NCBI GenBank assembly: GCA_041685115.1
Contig: JAWLGK010000005.1
Span: forward strand, 62,001 to 126,000
DNA length: 64,000 nt
DNA from: JALOAT01 sp041685115
GTDB lineage: Bacteria; Pseudomonadota; Gammaproteobacteria; Thiohalomonadales; Thiohalomonadaceae
Reading direction: 5' to 3'
Shown in pieces: positions 37,470 to 46,299 of this stretch. Made by a program: the position numbers and the translations under genes. The notes below the pieces were generated by a model. The model had not been told where the DNA came from and did no database searches. It saw only the letters and a list, made by a program, of their open reading frames with translations. Numbering within the stretch: position 1 is the stretch's first letter; every line of letters starts with the position of its first letter.

Positions 37470-38269
37470 CAGAAGTTCAACCGGACGGCTTGGAGCTGGA
37501 ATGTCTCGCCCAAGGGATTGGTGACCGAGACGGTGATGCGCCGCGTGTCCTCCTCCGCGACACCTGCAAAAACGCTGACCTGTTCCACATCCACCCGCAC
37601 CGTGTAATCGCCATACCCGGGCATCAAACCACCGGACTGGTGGGTCGGCGGCACGCCGTTGATGCCGTCATAGTCGTCGATGTCATCGTATGAAGAGCGT
37701 GCCTCACCGGCTTCTGCGCCGATCATCGCCGCATCCAGGGCGACGCATGTCCAGGTCAAATTGCCGTCCGCCACGGTCCCACCGAGCGACGTGGGCCAAA
37801 CAGGCTCCACCACTCCACTTGTGCCGTTGGCATTGGTGAGGAAACGACAACCGGGCACCGTTGGCGATGTGGGCATCACATGAGCACCTGGCGCGTAAGC
37901 GGTCAGACCCGTCCAGCTCGTCGCAGATTCGGCGGCACAGCTGCCACCGCCGGTGACCACACAACCGCCGCCCACGGGTGAATTCTCGTTCCATCGTTTG
38001 CGCAGGATCTCATCCATGTACGCGCTGGCCACCGCAATCGTGCGCTGACGAATCACCGGATCAGCGCTGGCCGACACGCTGCGAATGTAGACCGCCATGA
38101 TGCCCGACAAGGCGATACCGACGATGATGATGAACAGCACCAGTTCCACCAGGCTGAAACCTGCATGGCGGCATGGGCCGGGGCTATGGTCAGCCCCGCA
38201 CCCGTAAACACGCGGCGCTGCACTCGAAGCGCATTTTGCAGTCCACACTTGAGCAACGCGCTTACACAT
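37469..38269 (-). CDS. mshD: MSHA minor pilin MshD-like
   Basis: A 266-residue prepilin-like protein from the ATG at 38269, overlapping the mshC stop by one base. The pilin helix is AGFSLVELVLFIIIVGIALSG, with Glu5. The leader before it is about 37 residues, much longer than usual; an internal GTG would shorten it to about 17 residues. The body has two cysteine pairs and acidic loops. It is the PilV/MshD slot in the mshC-D-O-P order. Confidence 0.82.
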   Translation of the reverse strand: MCKRVAQVWTAKCASSAAPRVYGCGADHSPGPCRHAGFSLVELVLFIIIVGIALSGIMAVYIRSVSASADPVIRQRTIAVASAYMDEILRKRWNENSPVGGGCVVTGGGSCAAESATSWTGLTAYAPGAHVMPTSPTVPGCRFLTNANGTSGVVEPVWPTSLGGTVADGNLTWTCVALDAAMIGAEAGEARSSYDDIDDYDGINGVPPTHQSGGLMPGYGDYTVRVDVEQVSVFAGVAEEDTRRITVSVTNPLGETFQLQAVRLNF

Positions 38270-38688
38270 CAACGCACATACCCCGTTTGCGCCTCGACCA
38301 ACACGGTGGCGGAATCGCTTCCCTCGGTGAGTGTCATGGTAACGGAATTGGCTGTGTCACCCCGACTGCCGAACGTGATGACGGTTCCAGCCGGCACAAG
38401 CGTAATGTCGCTCCATTGGCGCGAGTAGGCACCACCCGCGGGATCGTTCACCGTGACGCCGCCTTGTTGAACGGAGAAACCGTCGGCCGTCAGCGCGACG
38501 GAGAAACTCGCCGCGCCAGTGTTCGACGTGGACTGCTGCTGTGCGTAGCGCAATGCCTCGATCAGTTCATCACGTGCGGCTGCCACATCGTAACCGCTCC
38601 CAAGGCGTGGCGCAGCGTAAACGGCAAGTATGCCCACCAGGACCATGACGAGAACGAGTTCAATAAGCGTAAAGCCGTGTTGTTTCAT
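38269..38688 (-). CDS. mshC: MSHA minor pilin MshC-like
   Basis: A 139-residue GspH/FimT-type prepilin from the ATG at 38688: leader MKQHG, then FTLIELVLVMVLVGILAVYA with Glu5. The body ends with SDSATVLVEAQTGYVR, the pattern of the GspH C-terminal strand. Its ATG overlaps the mshQ stop by four bases (ATGA), so the minor pilin genes are coupled to mshQ. Confidence 0.85.
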   Translation of the reverse strand: MKQHGFTLIELVLVMVLVGILAVYAAPRLGSGYDVAAARDELIEALRYAQQQSTSNTGAASFSVALTADGFSVQQGGVTVNDPAGGAYSRQWSDITLVPAGTVITFGSRGDTANSVTMTLTEGSDSATVLVEAQTGYVR

Positions 38689-41600
38689 GGTTCCTGCCAA
38701 TACAGGAAGCGGTCATCGCTGCGGAACACGCCGAACGTCGCGCGCGCCTTGCTGGGACCAGGTAGCCAGGCATCCGGCCAGGTGAAGTCGACCTCCACGT
38801 TGCCGCCGGGCGGGGCCGCATCTGCGCTGACCGTAAGTCCCAGATCACCGATACCACCCAGCAGGGTCACATTACCCAGCGGAAGTGGATTGACCGTGAT
38901 CCCGCTTTCCGACTTGCTGCAGGAGAATCGCCCTCCGAAATCATCCGAGTTCAGTGCCCAGCGCCCCGCGCCCAGAAAGTATTCACTGCCGACGGGTAGC
39001 ATCAGCGTGTCGCCCGGGTTGCCGTAGGTGCCGTAGACATCCCGCACATAGCCGCGGCCGTAGCGAATGAGCGTGCCTGTCGGATTGAGATCCACCGGTC
39101 CCGTATCGCTGACCCCATCGCCGTCCGTGACATCGCTGATGGTCAGGGTGAGGGCCGCGGTGAACGGCCCCACCAGACTGGTGGCATCGCGTGGATAGGT
39201 GAAGGTGTCCGATGCGACGGCGCCGAGCGTGAAGGTGAACACACCGTGATCACCATCGAGGGAGTGGTTGGCATTGCCAGGTTCCGTGGTGATGGATACC
39301 GCCAGGCAGCCGGGATCGCCGGGCGCAGCGCAGCTCGCGCCTGCTTGGGGCTGAGCATTGTCCTGGGTGGGATAGGTGACCTCGACGTCCGTCAACGTGA
39401 GCTTGTTAAAGAGCCCCGTATAGTTGGTAACTGTCGCGCCTTCCGTATTTACAGCGGTGATGGTGGCGGCCGGATTGTCCCCGTAGTCGAACAGTTGGCC
39501 CGTATAGGTGAACGCTGTTGCACCCCCGGTCATGGCGTTAGCGAGCGTGCCGTCGTTGGTGGGTTCGATATCGAACGCGAAGGGGATGAAGCGGCCCACG
39601 AGTCCCGATTCTCCTTTCACTTCGCCGGCGCCAAGGTAATCGACATCGCCCAGGACCGCGGTCAACTTGATGTTGCCCACCTCACCCCAGGAAAAACCAT
39701 TGGCCGCCGCCACGCCAGCGGAAAACGCAGAGGAAGATAAATGTGTGGGCGGCTCGCCAGGCGGAACCACCGCGGGATTCGCACCCCCCGCCGGCGCCAC
39801 CAGATTGCTGCCGATGATGATGGTATCCGGTGAGAGTTCCCGGCCGAAATTGGGCGTCACCACATCGTTGGCGTTCACCGCAGTCAACGTGAAATCGAAG
39901 GGTTGTCCGGCGGCTATCCACTTGTCCGTGCCGGCCGCGTTATTGATTGCACCCGCCTTGATGGCACTGAACACGAAGGCCTTGGGCTTGGCGACAAAAA
40001 CGGTGTTACCCGTGAGTTGCGTACCGCAGGAGCTTGCAGAACAGGACGCGTTGAGTCGCATCGCGCCGGCGTCCGGGTAGACCAGCGTGAACGTGGCTTC
40101 GCCGCTCGCGTTGAAGCTCAGGTTCATGCCCGAACCCGGGCTTGCCTTGGCGATGGCGGTTCCGTTGATGGTGACTGACGAATTGGCCGGGTTGTCTGAC
40201 GGGTTGGCATAACCCGACCAGAAACTGACGTAACGCGTCTGGTTCGCGAGCAGAGCGCCGCAACCGGCGCTCTGAGCCTTGATCGTGGCGACCTGTAGCG
40301 TTGCGGCAACATGGTTGGGTACGGTGATGCTGAACCCGGAGCCCTGGATGGCGATACTGCAGTTCGCGCGCGGGTTCCCATCAGTATCGAAGCACTTGGG
40401 CTGGCTCAGCGGCTTGAGCGGCGGTTCGCTGCTGGTGCTACCGACGGTGCTGTTGCTCGTGTATTCGAATTGCAGCGTATCGTCACTGCTGAACGTGCGG
40501 GTCTTGCCATCGGTAAATGTGGCCGTGATGGAGCCCACCACCCGTTCGCTGCACGACGCGTTCTGGCAGGCACGCACACGAATGCTTTGCGGCGCGCAGG
40601 CGGTGGCAGGGCTGTCGTAATAGAACTCGAAGTGATCGATTTCGGTCTGGTAGGCCACCATATCCGTGGCACACACGCGAAGGTTGTCGATCTCGTGGAT
40701 GTTCGTGGAACCACCGGTTGAGCCCGTGTACGAGACCAGCCAGTTGGCCGGGACCTCGGCCTGACCGGACTGGGCCTTGGCGTCATAGGGGTTGATCAGC
40801 ATCTGATAGCCCGAGCCCGTGTCGCGCTCCACCGACACCCAGGCATGGCTGCCGTCGAGGTGATCGAGCGTGATGCGATAGCGATGCGGCGGACTGGCCG
40901 AGCCATTCTTGTCCACCTCCGGATTCAGGTTGGCCGCGGTGCCGGTGTGATAGCGATAGCCGCTCTGTCCCGATCCCGAGCCACGTATGGCCACCGAATC
41001 CTGGCGGGCACCGGGCCCGCCGACGCGACCTTCGCTCGGGTTGGAGTAGTTGCCGAATTCATCGATGCCGACACCCAACCAGCCGCCATTAAAGCCGGGG
41101 CACGAGGGGCAATCCGTCGTATTTTTTTGTGCATAGCCGAGCGAGCCGCCGAAGGCACCGGGAATCGGCGTCTGCTCCGCGTCCGAGAAGGTGATGGCGA
41201 TGCCGTCCGCGCCGTTGCCGCCATGGGCGAAATGGTCGAATTCCACCACCACCTTGTTGCCCGCACCGGGGAACAGTTTCATGAGCGTTGCGGCGGCTGC
41301 GTTGTTACCGGTGGCATCGGTCAGCCGCAGTCGATGGTTGACGATCTTCGGCGGACCGAAGCTGCCGCTGCTGCTCGCCGTGGCCCAAAGATCACCGGGA
41401 TCGCCGTTGGAACGATTGAAGTCGTCCGTGAAGACGTTTTCGGACGAGCACATCTCCTGCGACGTGATGTTATATACCTCGCCGGTGAAGTTCCCATTAC
41501 CCGGGCCGCTCCCGCCCAGCACATAGCCCCCTGTGGTGCTGTGAATGGAGTCGTTGTCGACCAGGTTCAGCCCGAGTGTGCCGCTCCCGCTGCCGGTGCT

Positions 41601-42872
41601 CGCCGTCACAGTGTAGGTGTCGCCGTTGCCGCTGATCCCGCTGAGCGTTGCGCCGGTGATACCACTGGACGCGAGCATGAAGTCACTCAAGTCCACGCCT
41701 GTGACCGGGCGGTTGAAGCGCACCGTCCACGAGACGCTATCGGCGGTGGTGGGATTCGGATCGGCGCGGCTGATGGCCGTGACGTCCAGGGCGCCGGTGA
41801 CCTCAATGGTCACCGAGGCTTCCCCGTGGGTAGTCCAACTGCTCCAGGTTAGGCAGACAATGATCTGGAGCGTGCATGTGCGATATTCGGTTCGGGCGCT
41901 GACGTCGTAGGTGCCCCCTGGGAATGGATGAGGCCAAGCGATGGGCGACCGGCTGCACGTCGTGCTGGTGTAGGTATTTGAAGACTGCTGTACGCCGTCG
42001 ATAGCCCAACTGTCGCGCCATTGCTGCGTGCCTGATCCGGAGCAGTTGTAGGCCGTCGCCTCGAATGCCACCGGCTCTCCGGTAACGACGGCAACCGTCC
42101 CGGACTGGCCATTGGCGGTCAGTACGAGTTCGGGGATGGTATAGGTGAGTTGTACCCGGCCGGCGCCACCGTTGCCGCCTGCTCGGCTTGTATTAGGGGT
42201 TCGGCGCCCGCCGCCGCCGCCGCCGCCGGCCGCTTGTCCAGCGTCGCCGTTAGCGCCACCCGTCTTCCCATTGCCACCACGGCCGCCCCCGACAGCTGTG
42301 CCGGACCCGCCGGTGGCATTATTGGCATTGCCACCCATTCCGCCGCTGCCAGCGCCACCGCCGCCGCCTCCACTCCATCCGTTGCCGCCGTCGCTGCCAT
42401 TGGCACCATTACCACCGGCAAAAACCGTATCGCCCTCGCCATCATCGGTGCTGCCCTGTCCCCCGGCACCCCCGGAGGCATGGCCCTTGCCACCTTGCCC
42501 ACCCTTAGCTTTGACCAGAGAGCCCCCGAAGCTGGAATCTCCACCGGGGCTACCGTTGCCAGTCGACCCGTTACCGCCCGAGCCAACCACCACCGTGTAG
42601 CTTTGACCTGGCACGACGGCGATGACCTTCGACGCGTACTGTCCGCCGGCACCCCCGCCGCCGGCCTTGTTGTTGGAGGTTGCACCACCGCCCCCGCCGC
42701 CGCCGCCCCAAGCCTCCACCGTGACCGAGGTGACGCCGGCCGGTACCGTCCAGCTTTGGGATCCCGGAGTTGCGTAATTCTGGGTATCTGCTTGTGCGAT
42801 AGGGACCGCGGTAATGCCGAGGGCCGTCAGCAACAACCCAGCCACCGTCCGCCAGTGTTGCAAAGCATGCAC
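38685..42872 (-). CDS. mshQ: Giant MshQ-like surface protein (Gly-rich, lectin-like, DUF6701)
   Basis: A 1395-residue exported protein from a GTG at 42872. The signal peptide runs to about residue 28 (LLLTALGITAVPIAQA). A glycine-rich domain covers about 40-250, then Ig-like segments to about 500. A legume-lectin-like domain (FTDDFNRSNGDPG to HEIDNLRVCA) spans about 505-755. A C-terminal DUF6701 region typical of MshQ proteins completes it. The frame is open upstream to 42938 through two REP copies. No Shine-Dalgarno is seen at the GTG, so the native translation start may have been lost to the REP insertion. It is translationally coupled to mshC. Confidence 0.85.
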   Translation of the reverse strand: MHALQHWRTVAGLLLTALGITAVPIAQADTQNYATPGSQSWTVPAGVTSVTVEAWGGGGGGGGATSNNKAGGGGAGGQYASKVIAVVPGQSYTVVVGSGGNGSTGNGSPGGDSSFGGSLVKAKGGQGGKGHASGGAGGQGSTDDGEGDTVFAGGNGANGSDGGNGWSGGGGGGAGSGGMGGNANNATGGSGTAVGGGRGGNGKTGGANGDAGQAAGGGGGGGRRTPNTSRAGGNGGAGRVQLTYTIPELVLTANGQSGTVAVVTGEPVAFEATAYNCSGSGTQQWRDSWAIDGVQQSSNTYTSTTCSRSPIAWPHPFPGGTYDVSARTEYRTCTLQIIVCLTWSSWTTHGEASVTIEVTGALDVTAISRADPNPTTADSVSWTVRFNRPVTGVDLSDFMLASSGITGATLSGISGNGDTYTVTASTGSGSGTLGLNLVDNDSIHSTTGGYVLGGSGPGNGNFTGEVYNITSQEMCSSENVFTDDFNRSNGDPGDLWATASSSGSFGPPKIVNHRLRLTDATGNNAAAATLMKLFPGAGNKVVVEFDHFAHGGNGADGIAITFSDAEQTPIPGAFGGSLGYAQKNTTDCPSCPGFNGGWLGVGIDEFGNYSNPSEGRVGGPGARQDSVAIRGSGSGQSGYRYHTGTAANLNPEVDKNGSASPPHRYRITLDHLDGSHAWVSVERDTGSGYQMLINPYDAKAQSGQAEVPANWLVSYTGSTGGSTNIHEIDNLRVCATDMVAYQTEIDHFEFYYDSPATACAPQSIRVRACQNASCSERVVGSITATFTDGKTRTFSSDDTLQFEYTSNSTVGSTSSEPPLKPLSQPKCFDTDGNPRANCSIAIQGSGFSITVPNHVAATLQVATIKAQSAGCGALLANQTRYVSFWSGYANPSDNPANSSVTINGTAIAKASPGSGMNLSFNASGEATFTLVYPDAGAMRLNASCSASSCGTQLTGNTVFVAKPKAFVFSAIKAGAINNAAGTDKWIAAGQPFDFTLTAVNANDVVTPNFGRELSPDTIIIGSNLVAPAGGANPAVVPPGEPPTHLSSSAFSAGVAAANGFSWGEVGNIKLTAVLGDVDYLGAGEVKGESGLVGRFIPFAFDIEPTNDGTLANAMTGGATAFTYTGQLFDYGDNPAATITAVNTEGATVTNYTGLFNKLTLTDVEVTYPTQDNAQPQAGASCAAPGDPGCLAVSITTEPGNANHSLDGDHGVFTFTLGAVASDTFTYPRDATSLVGPFTAALTLTISDVTDGDGVSDTGPVDLNPTGTLIRYGRGYVRDVYGTYGNPGDTLMLPVGSEYFLGAGRWALNSDDFGGRFSCSKSESGITVNPLPLGNVTLLGGIGDLGLTVSADAAPPGGNVEVDFTWPDAWLPGPSKARATFGVFRSDDRFLYWQEP

Positions 42873-42873
42873 A

Positions 42874-42898
42874 GGGGTCAGTTCTTGATCTTGCACTC
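42874..42898. repeat. REP copy a (mshQ side)
   Basis: 25-base sequence beginning GGGGTCAGTTCTTGATCTTG, identical to copy b 42 bases away in the same orientation. It ends one base outside the GTG start of mshQ. Confidence 0.85.
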
Positions 42899-42915
42899 GA
42901 GCATGCAGGATCCAC

Positions 42916-42940
42916 GGGGTCAGTTCTTGATCTTGCACTC
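42916..42940. repeat. REP copy b, containing the transposase stop codon
   Basis: Identical 25-base copy beginning GGGGTCAGTTCTTGATCTTG. On the minus strand it encodes the last residues of the transposase (ECKIKN) and its TGA stop. Confidence 0.85.
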
Positions 42941-43888
42941 CACCACTCCCGTTTTTGAGCCAAGCGCACGGTAGAGCGAGTCCAGCGCCTCGCGATGTTC
43001 TCCCGCTTCGATTTTCCTTTGAATGTGTGAGATGCGGGAAGGGGAAACGCCGAACAGTTGGGCCACGTCGTTGAGCGGAAGATTGGCGGCCCGACGGAGC
43101 AGGTAGGCTCCGGTGTGGTAGGCAACGCGGTGTTGCCGGCCGACGGCATCAGCAGCCGCAATGCCGAAATGTGAAGCTACGCTCCTCAGAACTTCCTCTT
43201 GCGTGGGCTGGGTCGGCCGCTGCTGCGCTCGTGGAATATCGCGTGACTCGCCATTGCCGAGCAGCTTTTCCATTCTTTCGCGAAATTCCGCACCGCCTAA
43301 CCAGACCTGGCCCCTCAATTGCGTCCATGGCGGGGCGCTATGCAGGCCCTGGTGCACGAACTGCGTGTAGCGACTGGAGGCGTGCTCTGCGGTCGGCCCG
43401 AAGTATCCAAGTAGAGCCTTGGTGTGGAGCCAGGATGGCGGAGCGTGCATGTCGGCGGTTGCGCGGTAACTACTCCACTCATACTGCGCTGGGTCAGCAA
43501 CCATCCGGGCGCGCACAGGGTTGAGGACGATGTAACGGCTGAGTTCCAGCAGATAGGAATCCCGGTCGACCAAAATGCCTTTGTAGCGCCCCTGAAAGAG
43601 GTGTCCGACCCGTTTGTGCCGTCGATTGAAAGCCTGCGTGTATGAACCGTTCAAGCGGCGCATTCCCCGGGCAAGATTGGGCTGAGGCGTTTCGAGCAAC
43701 AGGTGATAGTGATTGGACATGAGGCAATAGGCGTGGCAAAGCCAGCCTTGTTGCTCTACCTCGCGGCCTAGGCGGTCAAGAAAGCAACGTCTGTCCTCGT
43801 CGTCGACGAAGATGTTATGGCGTTCATTCCCGCGGGCAGTGATGTGATAAACCGCGCCGGGGAACTCGAGACGAAGCGGGCGGGACAT
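42920..43888 (-). CDS. REP-associated tyrosine transposase (RAYT)
   Basis: A 322-residue Y1 transposase of the TnpA-REP class, start ATG at 43888 (MSRPLRLEFPGAVYHITARG). The HUH motif is His60-Tyr61-His62 in MSNHYHLLLETP. The likely catalytic tyrosine is Tyr83 in GSYTQAFNRR. A C-terminal helix-turn-helix-like region (LNDVAQLFGVSPSRIS) follows, as in the longer members of the family. The stop codon lies within the adjacent REP. It looks intact, so it may still be active. Confidence 0.9.
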   Translation of the reverse strand: MSRPLRLEFPGAVYHITARGNERHNIFVDDEDRRCFLDRLGREVEQQGWLCHAYCLMSNHYHLLLETPQPNLARGMRRLNGSYTQAFNRRHKRVGHLFQGRYKGILVDRDSYLLELSRYIVLNPVRARMVADPAQYEWSSYRATADMHAPPSWLHTKALLGYFGPTAEHASSRYTQFVHQGLHSAPPWTQLRGQVWLGGAEFRERMEKLLGNGESRDIPRAQQRPTQPTQEEVLRSVASHFGIAAADAVGRQHRVAYHTGAYLLRRAANLPLNDVAQLFGVSPSRISHIQRKIEAGEHREALDSLYRALGSKTGVVECKIKN

Positions 43889-43895
43889 GGGCGGG

Positions 43896-44630
43896 TTATG
43901 CGCCTTCTTGGGGTGCAAGGTCAAGAACTGACCCCGTTCCCCGATCGGGCAAGAACACCGTGAACACAACCGGCGTACCCCTTACCACCGGGTCGGGATT
44001 GCGGATATCGGCCACAGGCAGCGGTTTGCCCTTCTCGTCGACGTCGTTGGTATCTGAATTCGTTGGATCCACCGAACCGCCGGGCCCTTCGATAGCCCAG
44101 TCGCCGGTGCCGTCAGGCAGTCGCATGGCGGTGTGGGAGTTGGAGCCGTCAAATTGCCAGTCGTATGCCGGCGTGCAGCTCCAGTCGCGTTGGAGGTTAT
44201 AACCGCCAACGCTGAAGTAGTCGATGGTGCGCCCGCTTTCGTCACGCAACATGATGTCCATGCGTCCGCCACCGGCGATGTCGAGAAGATCCTTGTCGCC
44301 GATCAGCGGCCTGGGAATGACTATCCACGGGTAGCCGCTATCATCGACGAGAGGGTTACCAAGGCTGATGTTATCGGTACAAGGGGCCTTATTACTGCAA
44401 ATACGCACCGACCAGCCGTCATAGCTGGCGGACGTAATGGATGCGTCGAGAATCTTCACCTCGACAAAGCGCGTGTTGTTGCCGCTTCGATGTATTTCGT
44501 TGATCGTCGCACGGCCCTTGTAAGCCGAGCATGCGGCCATAGCGTTCACAGACCAGACCATAGCGGCCAGGAACAACACCGCGCAGATACTGCGAATGCT
44601 CGCGCACGGAATGAGCTGTTGACCTCGCAT
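43896..44630 (-). CDS. Lamin-tail-domain exported protein, apparently truncated by the RAYT element
   Basis: A 244-residue frame from the ATG at 44630. A signal peptide (CAVLFLAAMVWSVNAMA) is followed by a lamin-tail-like beta domain: INEIHRSGNNTRFVEV, then YDGWSVRICSN and a DYFSVGGYNLQRDW strand. After residue 220 a second domain begins (PDPVVRGTPVVFTVFLP, Calx-beta or Ig-like start) and stops abruptly. The final residues come from the REP and the RAYT leader. I infer the gene once continued. It sits between mshA and mshQ and may be a pilus-associated adhesin fragment. Confidence 0.75.
   Translation of the reverse strand: MRGQQLIPCASIRSICAVLFLAAMVWSVNAMAACSAYKGRATINEIHRSGNNTRFVEVKILDASITSASYDGWSVRICSNKAPCTDNISLGNPLVDDSGYPWIVIPRPLIGDKDLLDIAGGGRMDIMLRDESGRTIDYFSVGGYNLQRDWSCTPAYDWQFDGSNSHTAMRLPDGTGDWAIEGPGGSVDPTNSDTNDVDEKGKPLPVADIRNPDPVVRGTPVVFTVFLPDRGTGSVLDLAPQEGA
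43914..43935. repeat. REP copy c (inverted, upstream of the transposase)
   Basis: Inverted relative to copies a and b, with one base change (TGCAAGGTCAAGAACTGA). It forms the last codons of the truncated lamin-tail reading frame. Confidence 0.8.
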
Positions 44631-44779
44631 TTGCCTACTCCCACTCACCCGTAGCCAGCGCCCTGACATCGAACCGAGGACGTCGCCATATGAGCTGCGC
44701 AAACGACCTGCCCCGACGCGCATGAAGCGTTCACACGCCGTATTCCTCGGTGCACGACTGGTCAAGAGCACCTCGTGCA

Positions 44780-44998
44780 GAGGTGGTAGTGATTGGCATG
44801 GCAAAACCTGTCTCGTTGCATTAACTCGCGACTAAAGTTCTTACGAGAAGGGAGCGCCTGTCGTCATCACCGACCAAGGTGTTACGGCGTTCATTTCCGC
44901 GGTCGGTGAAGTGATAAACCTTGCCGGTAAATTCAAAACCCGAAGTGGGCGGACCATGGGTGGGTTATGCGCCTGCTGCCAGGTCAAGAATCGACCCC
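44780..44998 (-). pseudogene. Decayed remnant of a second RAYT-REP element
   Basis: Bases about 44785-44980 align with the N-terminal third of the intact RAYT (about 43700-43910): shared features include GTGATTGG, the reading MVRPLRV in place of MSRPLRL, and GGCGTTCATT. Small deletions and frameshifts destroy the frame. A degenerate REP (GGTCAAGAATCGACCCC) lies at 44982-44998 in the place where copy c sits in the intact element. Between 44631 and 44779, upstream of the lamin-tail gene, I see nothing further. Confidence 0.85.
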
Positions 44999-45010
44999 AT
45001 ACCTGGGCGC

Positions 45011-45038
45011 AAAGAAAGCGGCCGCCTTGCGGCGGCCG
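45011..45038 (-). terminator. Probable terminator of mshA
   Basis: On the minus strand the stem CGGCCGCC / GGCGGCCG with a GCAA loop is followed by CTTTCTTT. It lies about 80 bases beyond the mshA stop. Confidence 0.7.
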
Positions 45039-45062
45039 TGCGTTCGACCTTGGGCGCACCAT

Positions 45063-45100
45063 AGACGGGATCAGAGTGGTTTGATCTTCTGATCCCGTCT
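45063..45100. repeat. 13-bp inverted repeat downstream of mshA
   Basis: Arms AGACGGGATCAGA (45063-45075) and TCTGATCCCGTCT (45088-45100) with a 12-base loop, between the mshA stop and the probable terminator. It could protect the mshA mRNA 3' end or act as a second terminator stem. Confidence 0.65.
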
Positions 45101-45119
45101 GGTCCCACGCGGGCGCTCG

Positions 45120-45566
45120 CTAGTTGCAGTCAGTGAGTGTCGGCGTGTAGTCAGGTGTGTCGTTGGCGCTAGTAGCTGCCGCATAACCGATTTGGCACTT
45201 CGTACCATCGGCAGCTTTGGCGTGCGCGATGATGCCCGTTCCGATCGTGAAGTCTGCAGCGGGGCTTAAGTCCATTGCGTTCTGGAGATCAGCGGTGTCT
45301 TTGGCAAATCCGTACACGATGTTAATGGTTGCGCTATTCAGTGAAATAGTTTCCGTAGCTGCGGATTGCTTCTGTTCCGATGCCGCCCTTGCGTAAATGA
45401 TGGCGTTAGTGCCTCGCATGGCGCCTTCCACGCCCTGCATCACGGCCTTACGAGCGTCGCCGCCCATGTTGACGAATTTCGGCATCGCCGTCGCCGCCAA
45501 AATACCCAGAATCACAATCACCATGACCAACTCGATCAGGGTGAAGCCTGCCTGTTGCTTACGCAT
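45120..45566 (-). CDS. mshA: MSHA major pilin MshA-like
   Basis: A 148-residue type IVa prepilin. ATG at 45566, seven bases after AGAGGA. The leader MRKQQAG is cut before FTLIELVMVIVILGILAATA; Glu5 of the mature pilin is present. Two C-terminal cysteines (KCQIGY and LTDCN) suggest a D-region disulfide. It follows mshE, mshG, mshF and a membrane protein, and precedes two terminator-like hairpins, so it is likely the most abundant product of the locus. Confidence 0.9.
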   Translation of the reverse strand: MRKQQAGFTLIELVMVIVILGILAATAMPKFVNMGGDARKAVMQGVEGAMRGTNAIIYARAASEQKQSAATETISLNSATINIVYGFAKDTADLQNAMDLSPAADFTIGTGIIAHAKAADGTKCQIGYAAATSANDTPDYTPTLTDCN

Positions 45567-45727
45567 TGAATAATCCTCTGGTGGGGAGGCCGCAGCCTCT
45601 GGATGTGACGACGACCCCCGCGGGGGTGACCTTGTCGTTAGAACGTGTCCATTCGGGCGCCACTGATAGCACAGGCCATCGTGGCAATGCAACGATTTGC
45701 AAGCAAATTCTCCTGCCTGACGCGAGG

Positions 45728-46294
45728 TTAGGCAAGGAACTGAAAGTATTGGGCCAGGACGACCAGGGCATAAAGCGACCCGCCCAGGATGAATGCGCCG
45801 GCCAGACGCGGCTGGCGGTTGAGGATGGCTTCGGGACCTGCGCCGCGCAGCAGGCAGGCCGGGGCGATACTGATCCAGTGATTACTGAAGCGCTCGGGTA
45901 CCTTGAGCAGGCTGGGGCGCAGCAGCACTACGGCGCCGAGTGCGAACCCCAGCAGGTTGCCACCGAGGACGATCACGGTGGCGCTGTCTGCCAGCGGGCC
46001 CCAGGTCTCCGCGACCGCACCCAGGCGACCTGCGTGCCACAGCCACTGCACGAGGGTGTAGGCGCTGCCAACGACGAGAAAGCCGCCGAACACGCGGTGA
46101 TGCCGGTAGAAGAACCGCTCGATGTGATACACCCGATCCAGTGAGCACAGCAGGCGCGGGAGTGGCTCACAACCGTAGCGCACGCTGGCGAGGCGTACCA
46201 TGGCCTGCGGTACGAGCAGGAGGCCGAGCCCGACCAAGGCAGAGAGGACGAGCAGCAGTACGGCAATCGCAAACAGCATGGCAATCGGGGTCAT
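45728..46294 (-). CDS. Four-helix membrane protein in the msh locus, unknown
   Basis: A 188-residue protein with four likely membrane helices (about 5-30, 67-85, 105-125 and 165-185), starting MTPIAMLFAIAVLLLVLSAL. I do not recognise the family. It lies six bases after mshF and 161 bases before mshA, where Vibrio loci have the minor pilin mshB. It has no prepilin signature, so it is not MshB. A role in pilus assembly or membrane anchoring is only inferred from position. Confidence 0.7.
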   Translation of the reverse strand: MTPIAMLFAIAVLLLVLSALVGLGLLLVPQAMVRLASVRYGCEPLPRLLCSLDRVYHIERFFYRHHRVFGGFLVVGSAYTLVQWLWHAGRLGAVAETWGPLADSATVIVLGGNLLGFALGAVVLLRPSLLKVPERFSNHWISIAPACLLRGAGPEAILNRQPRLAGAFILGGSLYALVVLAQYFQFLA

Positions 46295-46299
46295 GGGTC

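Larger units (their letters stand above)
42874..43935 (-). mobile_element. RAYT-REP element: REP-associated tyrosine transposase with terminal REPs
   Basis: A Y1-type transposase gene bounded by short palindrome-like repeats of the type GGGGTCAGTTCTTGA. Two direct copies lie on the mshQ side (42874-42898 and 42916-42940) and one inverted copy (43914-43935) on the other. It has landed between the lamin-tail gene and mshQ. RAYTs are domesticated relatives of IS200/IS605 transposases that mobilise REP sequences; no target-site duplication was apparent. Confidence 0.85.

Noticed and set aside
42150..42600. Possible GC-rich tandem satellite
   Set aside because: The repeats are glycine codons of the MshQ Gly-rich domain in frame.
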